NCBI GenBank assembly: GCA_028284495.1
Contig: JANQRP010000010.1
Location: 1-39,692 of the forward strand
DNA from: Longimicrobiales bacterium
Lineage (GTDB): Bacteria > Gemmatimonadota > Gemmatimonadetes > Longimicrobiales > Gaopeijiaceae
DNA: 39,692 nt
Direction: 5' to 3'
In this document: one piece after another, positions 26,400 to 35,186 of the stretch
How positions within the stretch are numbered: the stretch's first letter is position 1
How the letters are laid out: every line of letters begins with the position of its first letter
The notes under the pieces: model-generated
What the model was told of the DNA's origin: nothing
The model's database searches: none
Seen by the model: the letters and a program-made list of their open reading frames with translations, nothing else
Made by a program: the position numbers and the translations under genes

Positions 26400-27323
26400 A
26401 TGACCGACCACCCCTCGAGCGCCCCCGAATCCGGCCGCCGACGCGACCCGGCCCACGACCGGGTGCCCGATGCCGGCGGCGAGCGACCTCGGGTGCTCTC
26501 AGGGCGCAGGCGGCGGCGAGATCGGCGGACCACCGGCGGAGCGGGACGCATCGTCGCGCTGGTCCTCCTGCTCGTCGGCGGTTCCGGCGCCGCGTTCTGG
26601 TGGTGGACCTCCCGCCCGCCGGCACCCGACGCGGGGCCGGGGACAACGGCTCCGTCGCCCTCCCCGACCACCATCGTGGGCGACACCACCGGCGGGCCAC
26701 GGTTCGAGATCGTCAGCGGCGAGCCGTTCCCCGATCTGCCCGTGCTCGACGAGAGCGACGCCTGGCTCAGGGATCGCGCGGCCGCGCTTTCTCCGGACCC
26801 CCGGTGGCGGGAGTGGCTGTCGGCCGACGGGCTTGTACGGCGCCTCGTCCTGGCAGTGGTGAACGTCGCCGCGGCGGCGAGCCCACGTGAGCCTCTCGCG
26901 TTCCTTCAGCCGTCGGACACGTTCACGGTCGTGATGGAGAACGGTCGCGCGTGGGTCGATCCGGCGAGCTGGCGGCGATACGACCGCGTCGTGGCCGCGA
27001 TCACGTCGCTGGACGCACGTGCGACCGCGCGGTTCTATCGCGGCGTGGCGCCGCTGACCGAAGCCGAGTGGCTTCCGCTCGGCTTCGTCGAGCGGGACTT
27101 CGACGACGCGGTGCGCGAAGCGATCACGGTGGTGCGCGGGGCGGAGGTACCGGAGGGTCGGATCGAGCTGGTGCGCGACGGAGCCGTGTGGGCGTACGCC
27201 GATCCGCGCCTGGAGGAGCTGCCGCCCGCGACCAAGCACCTGCTTCGCCTGGGCCCCGACAACCTCCTGCGTCTGCAGGACTGGGCGCGCACGTTCGCGG
27301 CGACGGCGGGGCTCACGAACTGA
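26400..27323 (+). CDS. DUF3014 domain membrane-anchored protein
   Basis: This 307-residue protein has a basic N-terminal tail (RRRRRDRRTTGG), one membrane segment (about residues 50-68, IVALVLLLVGGSGAAFWWW), a proline/threonine-rich linker, then a DUF3014 domain (about 105-300). Family features are the LPVLDESDAWL start, the RRLVLAVVNVA helix, YDRVVAAITSLDA, ATARFYRGVAPL and the end LLRLGPDNLLRLQDWAR. The domain faces the periplasm. The function is unknown. It lies 63 bases after the second beta-rich protein and converges with EttA. Confidence 0.85.
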   Translation: MTDHPSSAPESGRRRDPAHDRVPDAGGERPRVLSGRRRRRDRRTTGGAGRIVALVLLLVGGSGAAFWWWTSRPPAPDAGPGTTAPSPSPTTIVGDTTGGPRFEIVSGEPFPDLPVLDESDAWLRDRAAALSPDPRWREWLSADGLVRRLVLAVVNVAAAASPREPLAFLQPSDTFTVVMENGRAWVDPASWRRYDRVVAAITSLDARATARFYRGVAPLTEAEWLPLGFVERDFDDAVREAITVVRGAEVPEGRIELVRDGAVWAYADPRLEELPPATKHLLRLGPDNLLRLQDWARTFAATAGLTN

Positions 27324-27343
27324 CCCGGAGGCGAAGCCGGGCC

Positions 27344-27360
27344 GCGCGCCGCGGGCGCGC
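27344..27360. terminator. Candidate bidirectional terminator hairpin between DUF3014 gene and EttA
   Basis: GCGCGCC-GCG-GGCGCGC is a perfect 7-bp stem with a 3-base loop in the 39-base convergent gap. It has no T-run, so it is a candidate only. Confidence 0.4.
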
Positions 27361-27362
27361 CG

Positions 27363-29042
27363 CTACCGGGTGAGCTTCTTGTACCGGATCCGGTGGGGCT
27401 CGAGCGCGTCGTCACCCAGACGGCGCTTCTTGTCTTCCTCGTAGTCCTGGAAGTTGCCCGGGTACCACACGACCTGCGAGTCGCCCTCGAACGCCAGGAT
27501 GTGGGTGGCCACCCGGTCCAGGAACCAGCGGTCGTGCGAGATCACCATGACGCAGCCGGCGTACTGGAGAATGGCGTCCTCGAGCGCGCGCAGGGTGTCC
27601 ACGTCGAGGTCGTTGGTGGGCTCGTCCAGCAACATCACGTTGCCGCCCGACTTGAGCAGCTTCGCCATGTGCAGGCGGTTCCGTTCGCCGCCCGACAGGA
27701 CGCCGACCTTCTTCTGCTGATCGGGTCCCCGGAAGTTGAACCACGAGAGGTAGGCGCGACTCGGCACCTCGGCCCGACCGAAGTCGAGCACGTCCGCCCC
27801 CTGCGCCACCTCCTCGAACACGGACTTGCCGGCGTCGAGGTCGTCGCGGGACTGGTCCACGTAGGACAGCTTCACGGTGTCGCCCACGGCGAGCGTGCCG
27901 GAGTCCGGCGTCTCCTGTCCGGTGATCATCCGGAAGAGCGTCGTCTTTCCCGCTCCGTTCGCGCCGATGATGCCGACGATCGCGCCGGGCGGCACGTCGA
28001 ACGAGAGGTCCTCGACCAGCAGCTTGTCGTCGTACGCCTTCGAGATGTGGTCGGCGCGGATCACGACGTCGCCGAGGCGCGGGCCCTTGGGGATCAGGAT
28101 CTCCGCCGTCTTCACCTGCTCACGCTCGTCGGCGGCCAGAAGCTCCTCGTAGTTGTTGAGCCTGGCCTTCCCCTTCGACTGACGGGCGCGCGGCGCCATC
28201 CGAATCCACTCGAGCTCGCGCGACAGCGTCTTGGCGCGGTTCGACTTCTCCTTCTCCTCGACGCGCATCCGCTCCTGCTTCTGCTCGAGCCAGCTCGAGT
28301 AGTTGCCCTTCCAGGGAATCCCGCGTCCGCGGTCGAGCTCGAGGATCCACTCGGCCACGTTGTCCAGGAAGTACCGGTCGTGGGTGATGGCCACGATGGT
28401 GCCCGGATACTCGGCGAGGTGCCGCTCCAGCCACGCCACCGACTCGGCGTCGAGGTGGTTCGTGGGCTCGTCGAGGAGCAGCATGTCGGGCGCCTCGAGC
28501 AGGATTCGGCAGAGTGCGACGCGCCGCCGCTCGCCCCCCGAGAGCTGCGAGACGTCGGCGTCTCCCGGGGGAAGTCGCAGCGCGTCCATCGCGATCTCGA
28601 GCTTCCGATCGAGGTTCCAGGCATCGGACGCGTCGATCCGGTCCTGGAGCTTCGCCTGCTCCACGAGGAGGGCGTTCATCTCCTCGTCCGTCGAGACGTC
28701 GCCGAACTTCATGTTGACCTCCTCGAAGCGCTTCAGGAGGTCCTTCGTCTCCTTCACCGCGAGCTCGACGTTGCCCTTCACGTCGAGAGATCCGTCCAGC
28801 TGAGGCTCCTGAGCGAGGTACCCGATGCGCGTGCCCTTCATGGCCCACGCCTCGCCCTGATAGTCGTCGTCGATCCCGGCCATGATCTTCAGCAGCGACG
28901 ATTTACCGGCGCCGTTGGGACCCACGACGCCGATCTTCGCGCCCGGAAAGAACGAGATGCTGATGTCCTCGAGGATCTTCCGCTTGGGCGGGACGATCTT
29001 CGTGACCCGGGACATGTGGTAGATGAACTTCTGGTCGGCCAT
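27363..29042 (-). CDS. ettA: EttA, energy-dependent translational throttle ABC-F protein
   Basis: This 559-residue cytoplasmic ATPase (E. coli EttA is 555) binds the ribosomal E site and senses the ADP/ATP ratio. The ATG at 29042 starts MADQKFIYHMSRVTK, as EttA proteins do. Walker A boxes are GPNGAGKSS and GANGAGKTT; signatures are LSGGERRRVALCR and LSGGERNRLHMAK; Walker B boxes include LLLDEPTNHLD and MLLDEPTNDLD. The arm insertion (about residues 90-140) is present. It ends in DDALEPHRIRYKKLTR. A longer open frame upstream is not coding, because the real N-terminus is conserved. Confidence 0.97.
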   Translation of the reverse strand: MADQKFIYHMSRVTKIVPPKRKILEDISISFFPGAKIGVVGPNGAGKSSLLKIMAGIDDDYQGEAWAMKGTRIGYLAQEPQLDGSLDVKGNVELAVKETKDLLKRFEEVNMKFGDVSTDEEMNALLVEQAKLQDRIDASDAWNLDRKLEIAMDALRLPPGDADVSQLSGGERRRVALCRILLEAPDMLLLDEPTNHLDAESVAWLERHLAEYPGTIVAITHDRYFLDNVAEWILELDRGRGIPWKGNYSSWLEQKQERMRVEEKEKSNRAKTLSRELEWIRMAPRARQSKGKARLNNYEELLAADEREQVKTAEILIPKGPRLGDVVIRADHISKAYDDKLLVEDLSFDVPPGAIVGIIGANGAGKTTLFRMITGQETPDSGTLAVGDTVKLSYVDQSRDDLDAGKSVFEEVAQGADVLDFGRAEVPSRAYLSWFNFRGPDQQKKVGVLSGGERNRLHMAKLLKSGGNVMLLDEPTNDLDVDTLRALEDAILQYAGCVMVISHDRWFLDRVATHILAFEGDSQVVWYPGNFQDYEEDKKRRLGDDALEPHRIRYKKLTR

Positions 29043-29222
29043 CGGTGCGAGTGCGGGTAGCAGGGGCGGGGCGGGATGGAGGAATCTACCGACCTGCCGG
29101 AATCGAACCAGTGCGCAGCGTGGAGACGGCTTGCGCAGGGAAGCCCGCGTCACGCAGGCTCCATGGTCATCGTGCGTCGGGCGTCGACCCGGCGCCCTCC
29201 AGGCACCCGACGGAGCCGATTC

Positions 29223-30443
29223 ATGCGCGCCATGTCCGCCTCTCCCGTGACGCGGAGCACCCGCCGTTCCTCGACCCGTCGAATCCCGTGGAGGATCGTC
29301 GCGGTGGCCTCCGCTGCCGTGTTCGCGCTGCCGGCCACGCCGCTGGCGGCCATCCAGGCGCCCGAGCTCCGCTACGGATCGGCCGCCGATGCGGGCATGT
29401 CGGCGCGCGTCCTCGAGGCGGCGGAGGGCGTCTATCGGGACGCCATCGAACGGGGCGACCTGGTCGGTGCGGTCATCCTGGTGGCGCGGAACGGCACCGT
29501 CGTCCTCCACGAAGCCATCGGGATGAGCGACCGGGACCGCAACGTCCCGATGATGAAGAACACGCTGTTCCAGATGGCGTCCAACACCAAGCCGGTGGTG
29601 GCGAGCGCGATCATGATGATGGGGGAGCAGGGGGTGCTCGACCTGGACGCGCCGGTGCGTACCCACCTCGATGAATGGGACAACGAGCGGTCCGCCACCA
29701 TCACGCCGGCCCAGCTTCTGTCGCACACGAGCGGGCTTCGCATCCCGACGCTCTTCCTGCCGGACGCCGCGCCCGACACGGATCTCGTGCGGGAGGCCCG
29801 GCGGTTCGGGGAGGTGGGCGCCGAGGCGCCGGCCGGCGCGTACAGCTACAGCAACCCCGGCTTCAACACCCTCGGCGGGCTGCTCGAACTGCTGTCGGGT
29901 GAGCGGCTCGAAGCGCACCTCGATCGGGTGATGTACACGCCGCTCGGCATGGACGACAGCTACAACTACAGGGCCGAGCACCCACTCGACGGGAAGCGCG
30001 CACGCCTCGGGCCGATGTACTACGCCCGCGACGACGACGGTGCCTGGAGCCCCGACGAGGCCGTCACCATCCCGTTCGCGCGTGCGTCCGGAGGGATGAT
30101 CTCCACCGCGTGGGACTACGCGGTCTTCCTTCAGACCTTCCTGAACGGCGGCGCGTACGGGGACGTTCGTCTCCTCTCCGAGGACGCGGTTCGCGAGATG
30201 ACGCGGGACCACGTCGAGGGCGCGGAGGGCTACGGGTACGGCTGGAGCACCCCGGACGGGTACGAGGGCCACGGAGCCGGTCCGGGCCACTTCGGCCACA
30301 GCGGCTCGGACGGGACGGACGCCTTCGTGGATCCGTCGTCCGGGCTCATCGGGCTCGTGTTCACGCAGACGCCGCGGGGACGCCCGCCGTTCTCGCGTTT
30401 CCGCGAGCTCGTGCGCCTCGCGGTGGAGCCGGGAGAGGGCTGA
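29223..30443 (+). CDS. Exported serine hydrolase (beta-lactamase/class C-like)
   Basis: This 406-residue exported enzyme starts at ATG 29223 with GGAG 7 bases ahead, and has a signal segment ending near PLAAIQA. The penicillin-binding-protein fold motifs are complete: S120-N-T-K123 (SxxK), Y209-S-N211 (YxN) and H359-S-G361 in the position of KTG. HTSGL (about 168-172) is another family block. Relatives include esterases, D-amino peptidases and transpeptidase-like enzymes; beta-lactamase activity is not implied. It diverges from ettA and lies about 140 bases before padR. Confidence 0.9.
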   Translation: MRAMSASPVTRSTRRSSTRRIPWRIVAVASAAVFALPATPLAAIQAPELRYGSAADAGMSARVLEAAEGVYRDAIERGDLVGAVILVARNGTVVLHEAIGMSDRDRNVPMMKNTLFQMASNTKPVVASAIMMMGEQGVLDLDAPVRTHLDEWDNERSATITPAQLLSHTSGLRIPTLFLPDAAPDTDLVREARRFGEVGAEAPAGAYSYSNPGFNTLGGLLELLSGERLEAHLDRVMYTPLGMDDSYNYRAEHPLDGKRARLGPMYYARDDDGAWSPDEAVTIPFARASGGMISTAWDYAVFLQTFLNGGAYGDVRLLSEDAVREMTRDHVEGAEGYGYGWSTPDGYEGHGAGPGHFGHSGSDGTDAFVDPSSGLIGLVFTQTPRGRPPFSRFRELVRLAVEPGEG

Positions 30444-30453
30444 GCGGACCGGG

Positions 30454-30477
30454 GTCGCCTGGCCGCGGCCCCGCGAC
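30454..30477 (+). terminator. Weak candidate terminator after serine hydrolase gene
   Basis: GTCGC (30454-30458) pairs with GCGAC (30473-30477) around an inner GGC/GCC stem, 10 bases after the stop. There is no T-run. The strength is doubtful. Confidence 0.28.
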
Positions 30478-30506
30478 TGGATCGGCCATGGGTGGACGAA
30501 CAGTAT

Positions 30507-30528
30507 GAAACCATATCAATATGGTTTC
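30507..30528. promoter_or_regulatory. Perfect 10-bp palindrome, likely PadR operator
   Basis: GAAACCATAT-CA-ATATGGTTTC is a perfect inverted repeat with 10-base arms and a 2-base centre. It is an AT-rich island in a GC-rich gap, 53 bases before the padR start. PadR-type regulators usually repress their own operon by binding dyads of this size at the promoter, and the permease is the next gene. Direct support is the symmetry; the binding assignment is inference. Confidence 0.65.
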
Positions 30529-30581
30529 GTAGTGTTTCCCGTCCACCGGCCTCCGGGCCGCACTTCGCCCAGCGAGGCCCG

Positions 30582-30938
30582 ATGAGCTCCTCCCACGAAC
30601 CGACCGCCGACGAGCTGCTTCCTCTCAAGACGTCGTGGTTCCACATCCTGCTCGCACTCTCGGAGGGTGCGCTGCACGGCTTCGGGATCCGCGAGTCGGT
30701 CGAGGCGCGGACCGGTGGGAAGGTGAAGCTCTATCCGGCCAATCTCTACGGATCGATCCAGGACCTGACCGAGCTCGGGCTGCTGGATGCGCTCTCGGAC
30801 GACGAGCAGCCCGACGACGATCGCAGGCGGCAGTACTACCGCCTGACGCGGCGGGGCAGGGAGGTCCTCACGCTCGAGGCGGACCGCCTGCAGCAGCTGG
30901 TCGATGCCGCGAGGGCCGGTCGGGCGCCGGCCGGGTAG
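30582..30938 (+). CDS. PadR family transcriptional regulator
   Basis: This 118-residue winged-helix protein has the PadR block SWFHILLALSEGALHGFGIRE at its start, LYPANLYGSIQDLTELGLLD in the recognition and wing region, and RRRQYYRLTRRGREVL in the wing; a short C-terminal helix follows (subfamily 2 length). The ATG at 30582 has GAGG 4 bases ahead; an open frame upstream passes through the palindrome and is not used. It probably represses itself and the permease that starts 4 bases after its stop. Confidence 0.93.
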   Translation: MSSSHEPTADELLPLKTSWFHILLALSEGALHGFGIRESVEARTGGKVKLYPANLYGSIQDLTELGLLDALSDDEQPDDDRRRQYYRLTRRGREVLTLEADRLQQLVDAARAGRAPAG

Positions 30939-30942
30939 TCTC

Positions 30943-33759
30943 GTGGCGTCCCGCCCCCTCCCCGTGGCCCTCGCGGCCACTTGCTACGCGACCGCGATGC
31001 GAGCACTGCCGGGTCGTTTCCGGCGGGCGTACGGGCGGGAGATGCTCCTGGATCTGGAGGATCGGCTCGAGGCCATGTGGATGCGGTCGGGGACGGGGGC
31101 GGTCGTGGTGTCACTCGCGGCGTCCCTGGCAGACCTCGCACTGCGCGCGGGGCGAGAGCGCGGCCGGCAGCTGGTGCACTTCCTGGGAGTAGGTGGGGGG
31201 CCGGGCCGCGCGGGCGCCGCGCGACTTCATGGGCGACCGGGCGGAGCGTCCGGCTACAGTCTCGAACTGGGGGAGAGGGCGATGAACGGGTCGAGGTCAC
31301 TCGGGCTGGCCGTGCGGTCACTGCTGCGGAGGCCGGGGTTCGCAGCGGTCACGGTGCTCACGATGGGAGTCGGGCTCGGATCGGTGATCGCGATCTTCAC
31401 GGTCGTGCACGCGGTGCTGATTCAGCCGCTCCCGTACCCGGACAGCGACCGGATCGTGAACCTCGAGCACCACGCGCCGGGGATCGACCTCCCGAACCTC
31501 AACAACTCGCCGGGCACGCTGTCGATGTACCTCGAAAGCGCCGACTTCGTGTCCGCGCTGGCCGGGGTGACGACCGTGCAGCGCGTCTTGACCGGGCTCG
31601 ACCTCCCGCAGCGGATCGACGTCCTCGGGGTCACCGACCAGTTCTTCGAGGTGATGGGGACGGTCCCGGCGGTGGGTCGGCCGCTGCTCCCCTCGGACAA
31701 CGTGGACGGCGCAGCACCGGTGATCGTCGTCGCCCACGACTTCTGGACAACCGGCCTCGGGGCGAATCCCGACGTGGTCGGCTCGCGCCTCGAACTCGAC
31801 GGCGTGTCGACCGAGATCGTGGGCGTCCTGCCCGAGGCGTTCGTGTTCGTCCAACCGGGACCGGTGGGCCTGGTGCCGTACGGACCGCTCGATCCCCAGA
31901 ACTTCGGCACCTTCGGGACCAACGGCGTCGGGCGCCTCGCGGAGGGCGTGACCCTGGAGCAGGCCCGCGTGCGAATCGACGCGCTCCAGGCGCGGATCCC
32001 CGAGCTCTTCCCGGACATCGATGCCGCCTTCCTCGAGTCGGCGGGGTGGAGCGCGTCGATCACACCGCTCAAGGAGGACCTCGTCGACGATGTGGCGACG
32101 ACGCTCTGGCTCGTGCTCGGGACGGTAGGCTTCGTCCTGGTCATCGCCTGGGCGAACGTCGCGAACCTGTTCCTCGTGCGGGCCGAGAGCCGCCAGAAGG
32201 AGATCGCGGTTCGCGTGGCCCTGGGGGCAGGACGGGCCCGGGTGGCGGCGTCGTTCCTGAACGAGGCGCTCGTGGTCGGTGTGGTGGGCGGGCTGATCGG
32301 TGCGCTGGTCTCGCAGGCCGGGGTCGGCGCGCTCATGAGCGCGGCGGCGGACAGTCTTCCCCGCTCGGCGGAGGTCGCCCTGACGCCGACGGTCCTCGCG
32401 TTCACGGTGCTCGTCTCGCTGGGCTCGGGTCTTCTGCTGGGCCTGCTTCCGCTGACGCGGTTCCGGTCGGGCGCCACGGCCGGGGTCCTTCGCGACGGCT
32501 ATCGGGGCAGCACCGACGGTCGAGGCCGAGTTCGGCTCCGGAGCGTTCTGGTGATGGGGCAGCTCGCGATGGCGATGGTCCTGGTCGTCGGTTCCGGGCT
32601 GATGTTCAGGAGTCTCGCCGCGCTCCGGCAGGTGGACCCCGGCTTCACGCCCGACGGCGTGCTCGCGATGGAGGTGAGCGTCGGCGAGGCGATGTCGATC
32701 CCGGAGGCAGCTACCTTCTACGCCGGTGTGGCCGAGAGGGCGCGCGCGATGCCGGGTGTCGCGGAGGCCGCTGTCGTCACCCAGGCGCCGCTCATGTCCG
32801 GGACCATGAACGGAGGGTCCTTCCACATCCGGAGTCGTCCGACGGAGGATGACGAACTCCCGGCGGTGGGCTATTACCGGGCCGCGAGTCCCGAGTACTT
32901 CCGGACAATGGGGATCCCGCTCCTGGAGGGGCGCACCATGACGTCCGCCGACCTCGACGGCTCGACCCGTTCGATCTGGATCGACCGGAGCTTCGCGGAC
33001 ACCCACTTCCCGTCATCCGAGTTTCCGGACGGGGCGGTCGGGGAGCTGATCACCTGGGACGGTCAGCTGCTGGACGACGAACCCGACGCCGTGCCCTGGG
33101 TCGAGGTCGCGGGTGTCGTCGGAGACACCCGGTACATCTCGATCCAGGAGGACGAGACCGCGAACGCCTACTTCCCCCTGCGAACCGGCGCCCTCGGATA
33201 CCCCGCGCTGACCACCGCCACCGTCGTCGTGAAGACGGACGGACCCGGGAGCCCGGCGGCCTACGCCGACGAGCTGCGGGAGATCGTGGCCGCGGCCAAC
33301 GGGTCCGTGCCGGTGACGCGCATCCAGACCATGCAGGAGGCGATGCGCCAGGCGCTCGCCGGAGACTCCATCACCCTCGTGATCCTGGGCATCGCCGCCG
33401 GGATGGCGCTCTTCCTCGGCGCCGTCGGGCTCTACGGCGTGATCTCGTACGTCGTCAGCCAGCGGACCCGGGAGATCGGAGTGCGCATGGCGCTCGGCGC
33501 CCACCGCGACCAGGTGAGCGCGATGGTGTTGCGACAGGGTGCCGCGGTGGCCGCGGCCGGGGTCGCGCTCGGACTGCTGGGCGCGTTCGGACTCACGCGG
33601 ATCATGCGTGCGATCCTGTACGAGTCGGTCTCGGCCACCGACCCGGTGACCTTCGTGCTGGCTCCGATGCTGCTCCTGGCGGTCAGCGCGCTGGCGATGT
33701 GGGTGCCGGCGCGGCGGGCCGCCCGGGTGGACCCGATGCGGTCGCTACGGGACGACTGA
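30943..33759 (+). CDS. ADOP family (duplicated orphan) ABC permease, MacB/FtsX-like
   Basis: This 938-residue inner-membrane protein has an N-terminal cytosolic segment (FRRAYGREMLLDLEDRLEAM), then two MacB-like halves, each with a periplasmic core and an FtsX permease domain. First half: PLPYPDSDRIVNLEH, then WANVANLFLVRAESRQKEIA. Second half: LYGVISYVVSQRTREIGVR with the coupling-helix region RMALGAHRDQV, ending RRAARVDPMRSLRDD. No ABC ATPase is encoded nearby, hence orphan. Start is uncertain: GTG 30943 or ATG 30997, neither with a strong ribosome-binding site. Coupled with PadR, as ADOP genes often are in Acidobacteria and Gemmatimonadota. Confidence 0.9.
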   Translation: MASRPLPVALAATCYATAMRALPGRFRRAYGREMLLDLEDRLEAMWMRSGTGAVVVSLAASLADLALRAGRERGRQLVHFLGVGGGPGRAGAARLHGRPGGASGYSLELGERAMNGSRSLGLAVRSLLRRPGFAAVTVLTMGVGLGSVIAIFTVVHAVLIQPLPYPDSDRIVNLEHHAPGIDLPNLNNSPGTLSMYLESADFVSALAGVTTVQRVLTGLDLPQRIDVLGVTDQFFEVMGTVPAVGRPLLPSDNVDGAAPVIVVAHDFWTTGLGANPDVVGSRLELDGVSTEIVGVLPEAFVFVQPGPVGLVPYGPLDPQNFGTFGTNGVGRLAEGVTLEQARVRIDALQARIPELFPDIDAAFLESAGWSASITPLKEDLVDDVATTLWLVLGTVGFVLVIAWANVANLFLVRAESRQKEIAVRVALGAGRARVAASFLNEALVVGVVGGLIGALVSQAGVGALMSAAADSLPRSAEVALTPTVLAFTVLVSLGSGLLLGLLPLTRFRSGATAGVLRDGYRGSTDGRGRVRLRSVLVMGQLAMAMVLVVGSGLMFRSLAALRQVDPGFTPDGVLAMEVSVGEAMSIPEAATFYAGVAERARAMPGVAEAAVVTQAPLMSGTMNGGSFHIRSRPTEDDELPAVGYYRAASPEYFRTMGIPLLEGRTMTSADLDGSTRSIWIDRSFADTHFPSSEFPDGAVGELITWDGQLLDDEPDAVPWVEVAGVVGDTRYISIQEDETANAYFPLRTGALGYPALTTATVVVKTDGPGSPAAYADELREIVAAANGSVPVTRIQTMQEAMRQALAGDSITLVILGIAAGMALFLGAVGLYGVISYVVSQRTREIGVRMALGAHRDQVSAMVLRQGAAVAAAGVALGLLGAFGLTRIMRAILYESVSATDPVTFVLAPMLLLAVSALAMWVPARRAARVDPMRSLRDD

Positions 33760-33771
33760 AGACGGCGCGCA

Positions 33772-33813
33772 GCGCCCGCCCGATCAGGTCGAGCTGCGAG
33801 GGCTCGCGGGCGC
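33772..33813 (+). terminator. Candidate terminator stem after ADOP permease
   Basis: GCGCCCGC (33772-33779) and GCGGGCGC (33806-33813) are perfect complements, with an inner GAGC/GCTC stem directly stacked on the right arm. It begins 12 bases after the permease stop. No T-run follows, so it could equally be a regulatory hairpin ahead of the BON-LysM gene. Confidence 0.38.
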
Positions 33814-33925
33814 CGATACGTCTCGGTGACCGTCGAGGGTGGCCCGTGAGGGTCCTCGCCCGCACCTTGATGCGGCGGCCGATCCGCATCGGCGACTCCA
33901 GGTACCTCAAGCGAAGGAACACCAG

Positions 33926-34390
33926 ATGGGAATCTTCGATTTCGTGCGCGGAGCAGGGAAGAAGGTCGGACTCGACGAGGCGGCCGAGAGCGACGCGGAC
34001 GAGCGACTCGAGGAGCTTCGGGAGGGCAACAAGCTGCTCCGATTCCTCCGCGACACCGGACTCGGCATCGAGAACCCGAAGGTGTCGTACGACGACGGAG
34101 TCGTGACCGTGTCCGGCACGGCGCCGAGCCAGGCGGTGCGTGAGAACACGATCATCGCGCTCGGGAACTGCGCGGGCGTCGAGCGCGTGGAGGACCACAT
34201 CGAGGTAGTGGAGCCGGAGCCGGAATCGACCTTCTACACCGTGAAGAGCGGGGACACGCTGGGGGCGATCGCGAAGGCCCATCTCGGGTCCGCGAGCCGC
34301 TACCCGGAGATCTTCGAGGCGAACCAGCCACTCCTGACGGACCCGGACAAGATCTACCCGGGCCAAGTGCTGCGGATTCCGCCTGCGTGA
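33926..34390 (+). CDS. BON-LysM protein, YgaU/Kbp-like
   Basis: This 154-residue protein has AAGGA 7 bases before the ATG. A BON domain (about residues 40-97, VSYDDGVVTVSGTAPSQ and VERVEDHIEVVE) is followed by a LysM domain (about 103-152, FYTVKSGDTLGAIAKAHLG and the end IYPGQVLRIP). E. coli Kbp (YgaU, 149 residues) has this order and binds potassium in the cytoplasm; the start MGIFDFVRGAGKKVG also matches. No signal peptide is visible. Its stop overlaps the next GTG start (GTGA). Confidence 0.9.
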   Translation: MGIFDFVRGAGKKVGLDEAAESDADERLEELREGNKLLRFLRDTGLGIENPKVSYDDGVVTVSGTAPSQAVRENTIIALGNCAGVERVEDHIEVVEPEPESTFYTVKSGDTLGAIAKAHLGSASRYPEIFEANQPLLTDPDKIYPGQVLRIPPA

Positions 34391-35112
34391 CGATCGCACG
34401 GGTCCTGACGGTCGTACTGACCGTCTCGGCCGCCGCGTGCGGCGGCGGTGAGCCGCCCCCCTCCGACCCGGAGATCGTCTGGGCCGCGGCGGAGCCATGG
34501 GTGCACGCGGACGGCGTGCTGCTGAACGACGACTGGGCCTTCTCGCATGCGGCGTCGGTGTCGCTGCCCGACGAGCTCCTCGAACGCGTGTCGGACGCCG
34601 CCTCGCGCATCGAGGGCGGCCTGCGGATGCTGGCAGTGACGCAGCGGAGCTGCATCGACTCCGCGCACAGCATCCCCTACCTGGCCGCGGTGGCCGACGC
34701 CGTTCCGGGCCTGACGATGCGTGCCGTCGGGCCACGGATGGGCGGCGCGCTCATGGAGGCCCACCCCACGCCGGACGGGCGGGCGGCGACGCCGACCGTC
34801 CTGCTGCTCGATGATCGGGGCGAGGTGCGGGGCTGCTGGATCGAGCGGCCGGCGCCCCTCCAGTACTGGTACGTGGAGAACCCCGAGGACCTGGGCCGCC
34901 TCGACCGGTTCGGGGCGAAGACGGACTGGTACGAGGCCGATCGGGGGGTCCACGTCGTGTCCGAGATGGCGCGGATCCTCGAGGCCGTCGCGGACGGCGA
35001 GATCCTCTGCGGGCTCCCGATGGAGGCGGTCACCGCGCTGCCCGAGCCGGGTGTGGTTGTCCACCGACTGCCGGATGCGGCGCCCGATTCGGCATCCACC
35101 CCGGGGTCCTGA
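34387..35112 (+). CDS. Thioredoxin-like lipoprotein (Thioredoxin_9-like)
   Basis: This 241-residue lipoprotein starts at GTG 34387 (GTGA overlap with the previous stop), with lipobox cysteine C18 (SAAAC). The middle region (about 75-150) resembles the Thioredoxin_9 fold: MLAVTQRSCIDSAHSIPYLA, VPGLTMRAVGP and TPTVLLLDDRGEVRGC. In this family a single cysteine in a W-C-x-D context is common; here R-S-C-I-D-S replaces it, so a one-cysteine thioredoxin-like role is likely. Two further cysteines exist, C153 region and a late C-G-L-P. Its partner may be the BON-LysM protein. Confidence 0.68.
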   Translation: MTIARVLTVVLTVSAAACGGGEPPPSDPEIVWAAAEPWVHADGVLLNDDWAFSHAASVSLPDELLERVSDAASRIEGGLRMLAVTQRSCIDSAHSIPYLAAVADAVPGLTMRAVGPRMGGALMEAHPTPDGRAATPTVLLLDDRGEVRGCWIERPAPLQYWYVENPEDLGRLDRFGAKTDWYEADRGVHVVSEMARILEAVADGEILCGLPMEAVTALPEPGVVVHRLPDAAPDSASTPGS

Positions 35113-35153
35113 CGTTCGACGCCCCGACCGCGGCTACATCGGACGGACACGGT

Positions 35154-35178
35154 ACGGGTGACGAAGCCCGCCACCCGT
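35154..35178. terminator. Candidate bidirectional terminator hairpin
   Basis: ACGGGTG (35154-35160) and CACCCGT (35172-35178) form a 7-bp stem around an 11-base loop in the convergent gap between the thioredoxin-like gene and the serine-hydrolase homologue. Two Ts follow on the plus strand only. Confidence 0.38.
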
Positions 35179-35186
35179 TCGGCAGG

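Noticed and set aside
29081..29160. tRNA-like T-arm (TGGTTCGATTCCGG on the minus strand) in the ettA/serine-hydrolase gap
   Set aside because: The T-loop sequence is present, but the flanks do not form a 7-bp acceptor stem, a D-arm or an anticodon arm of proper size, and no CCA end is seen. It may be chance or a decayed fragment.
27363..30299. N-terminal extension of EttA to 30299
   Set aside because: The extension runs antisense to the serine hydrolase gene and lacks motifs; the conserved EttA N-terminus begins at 29042.
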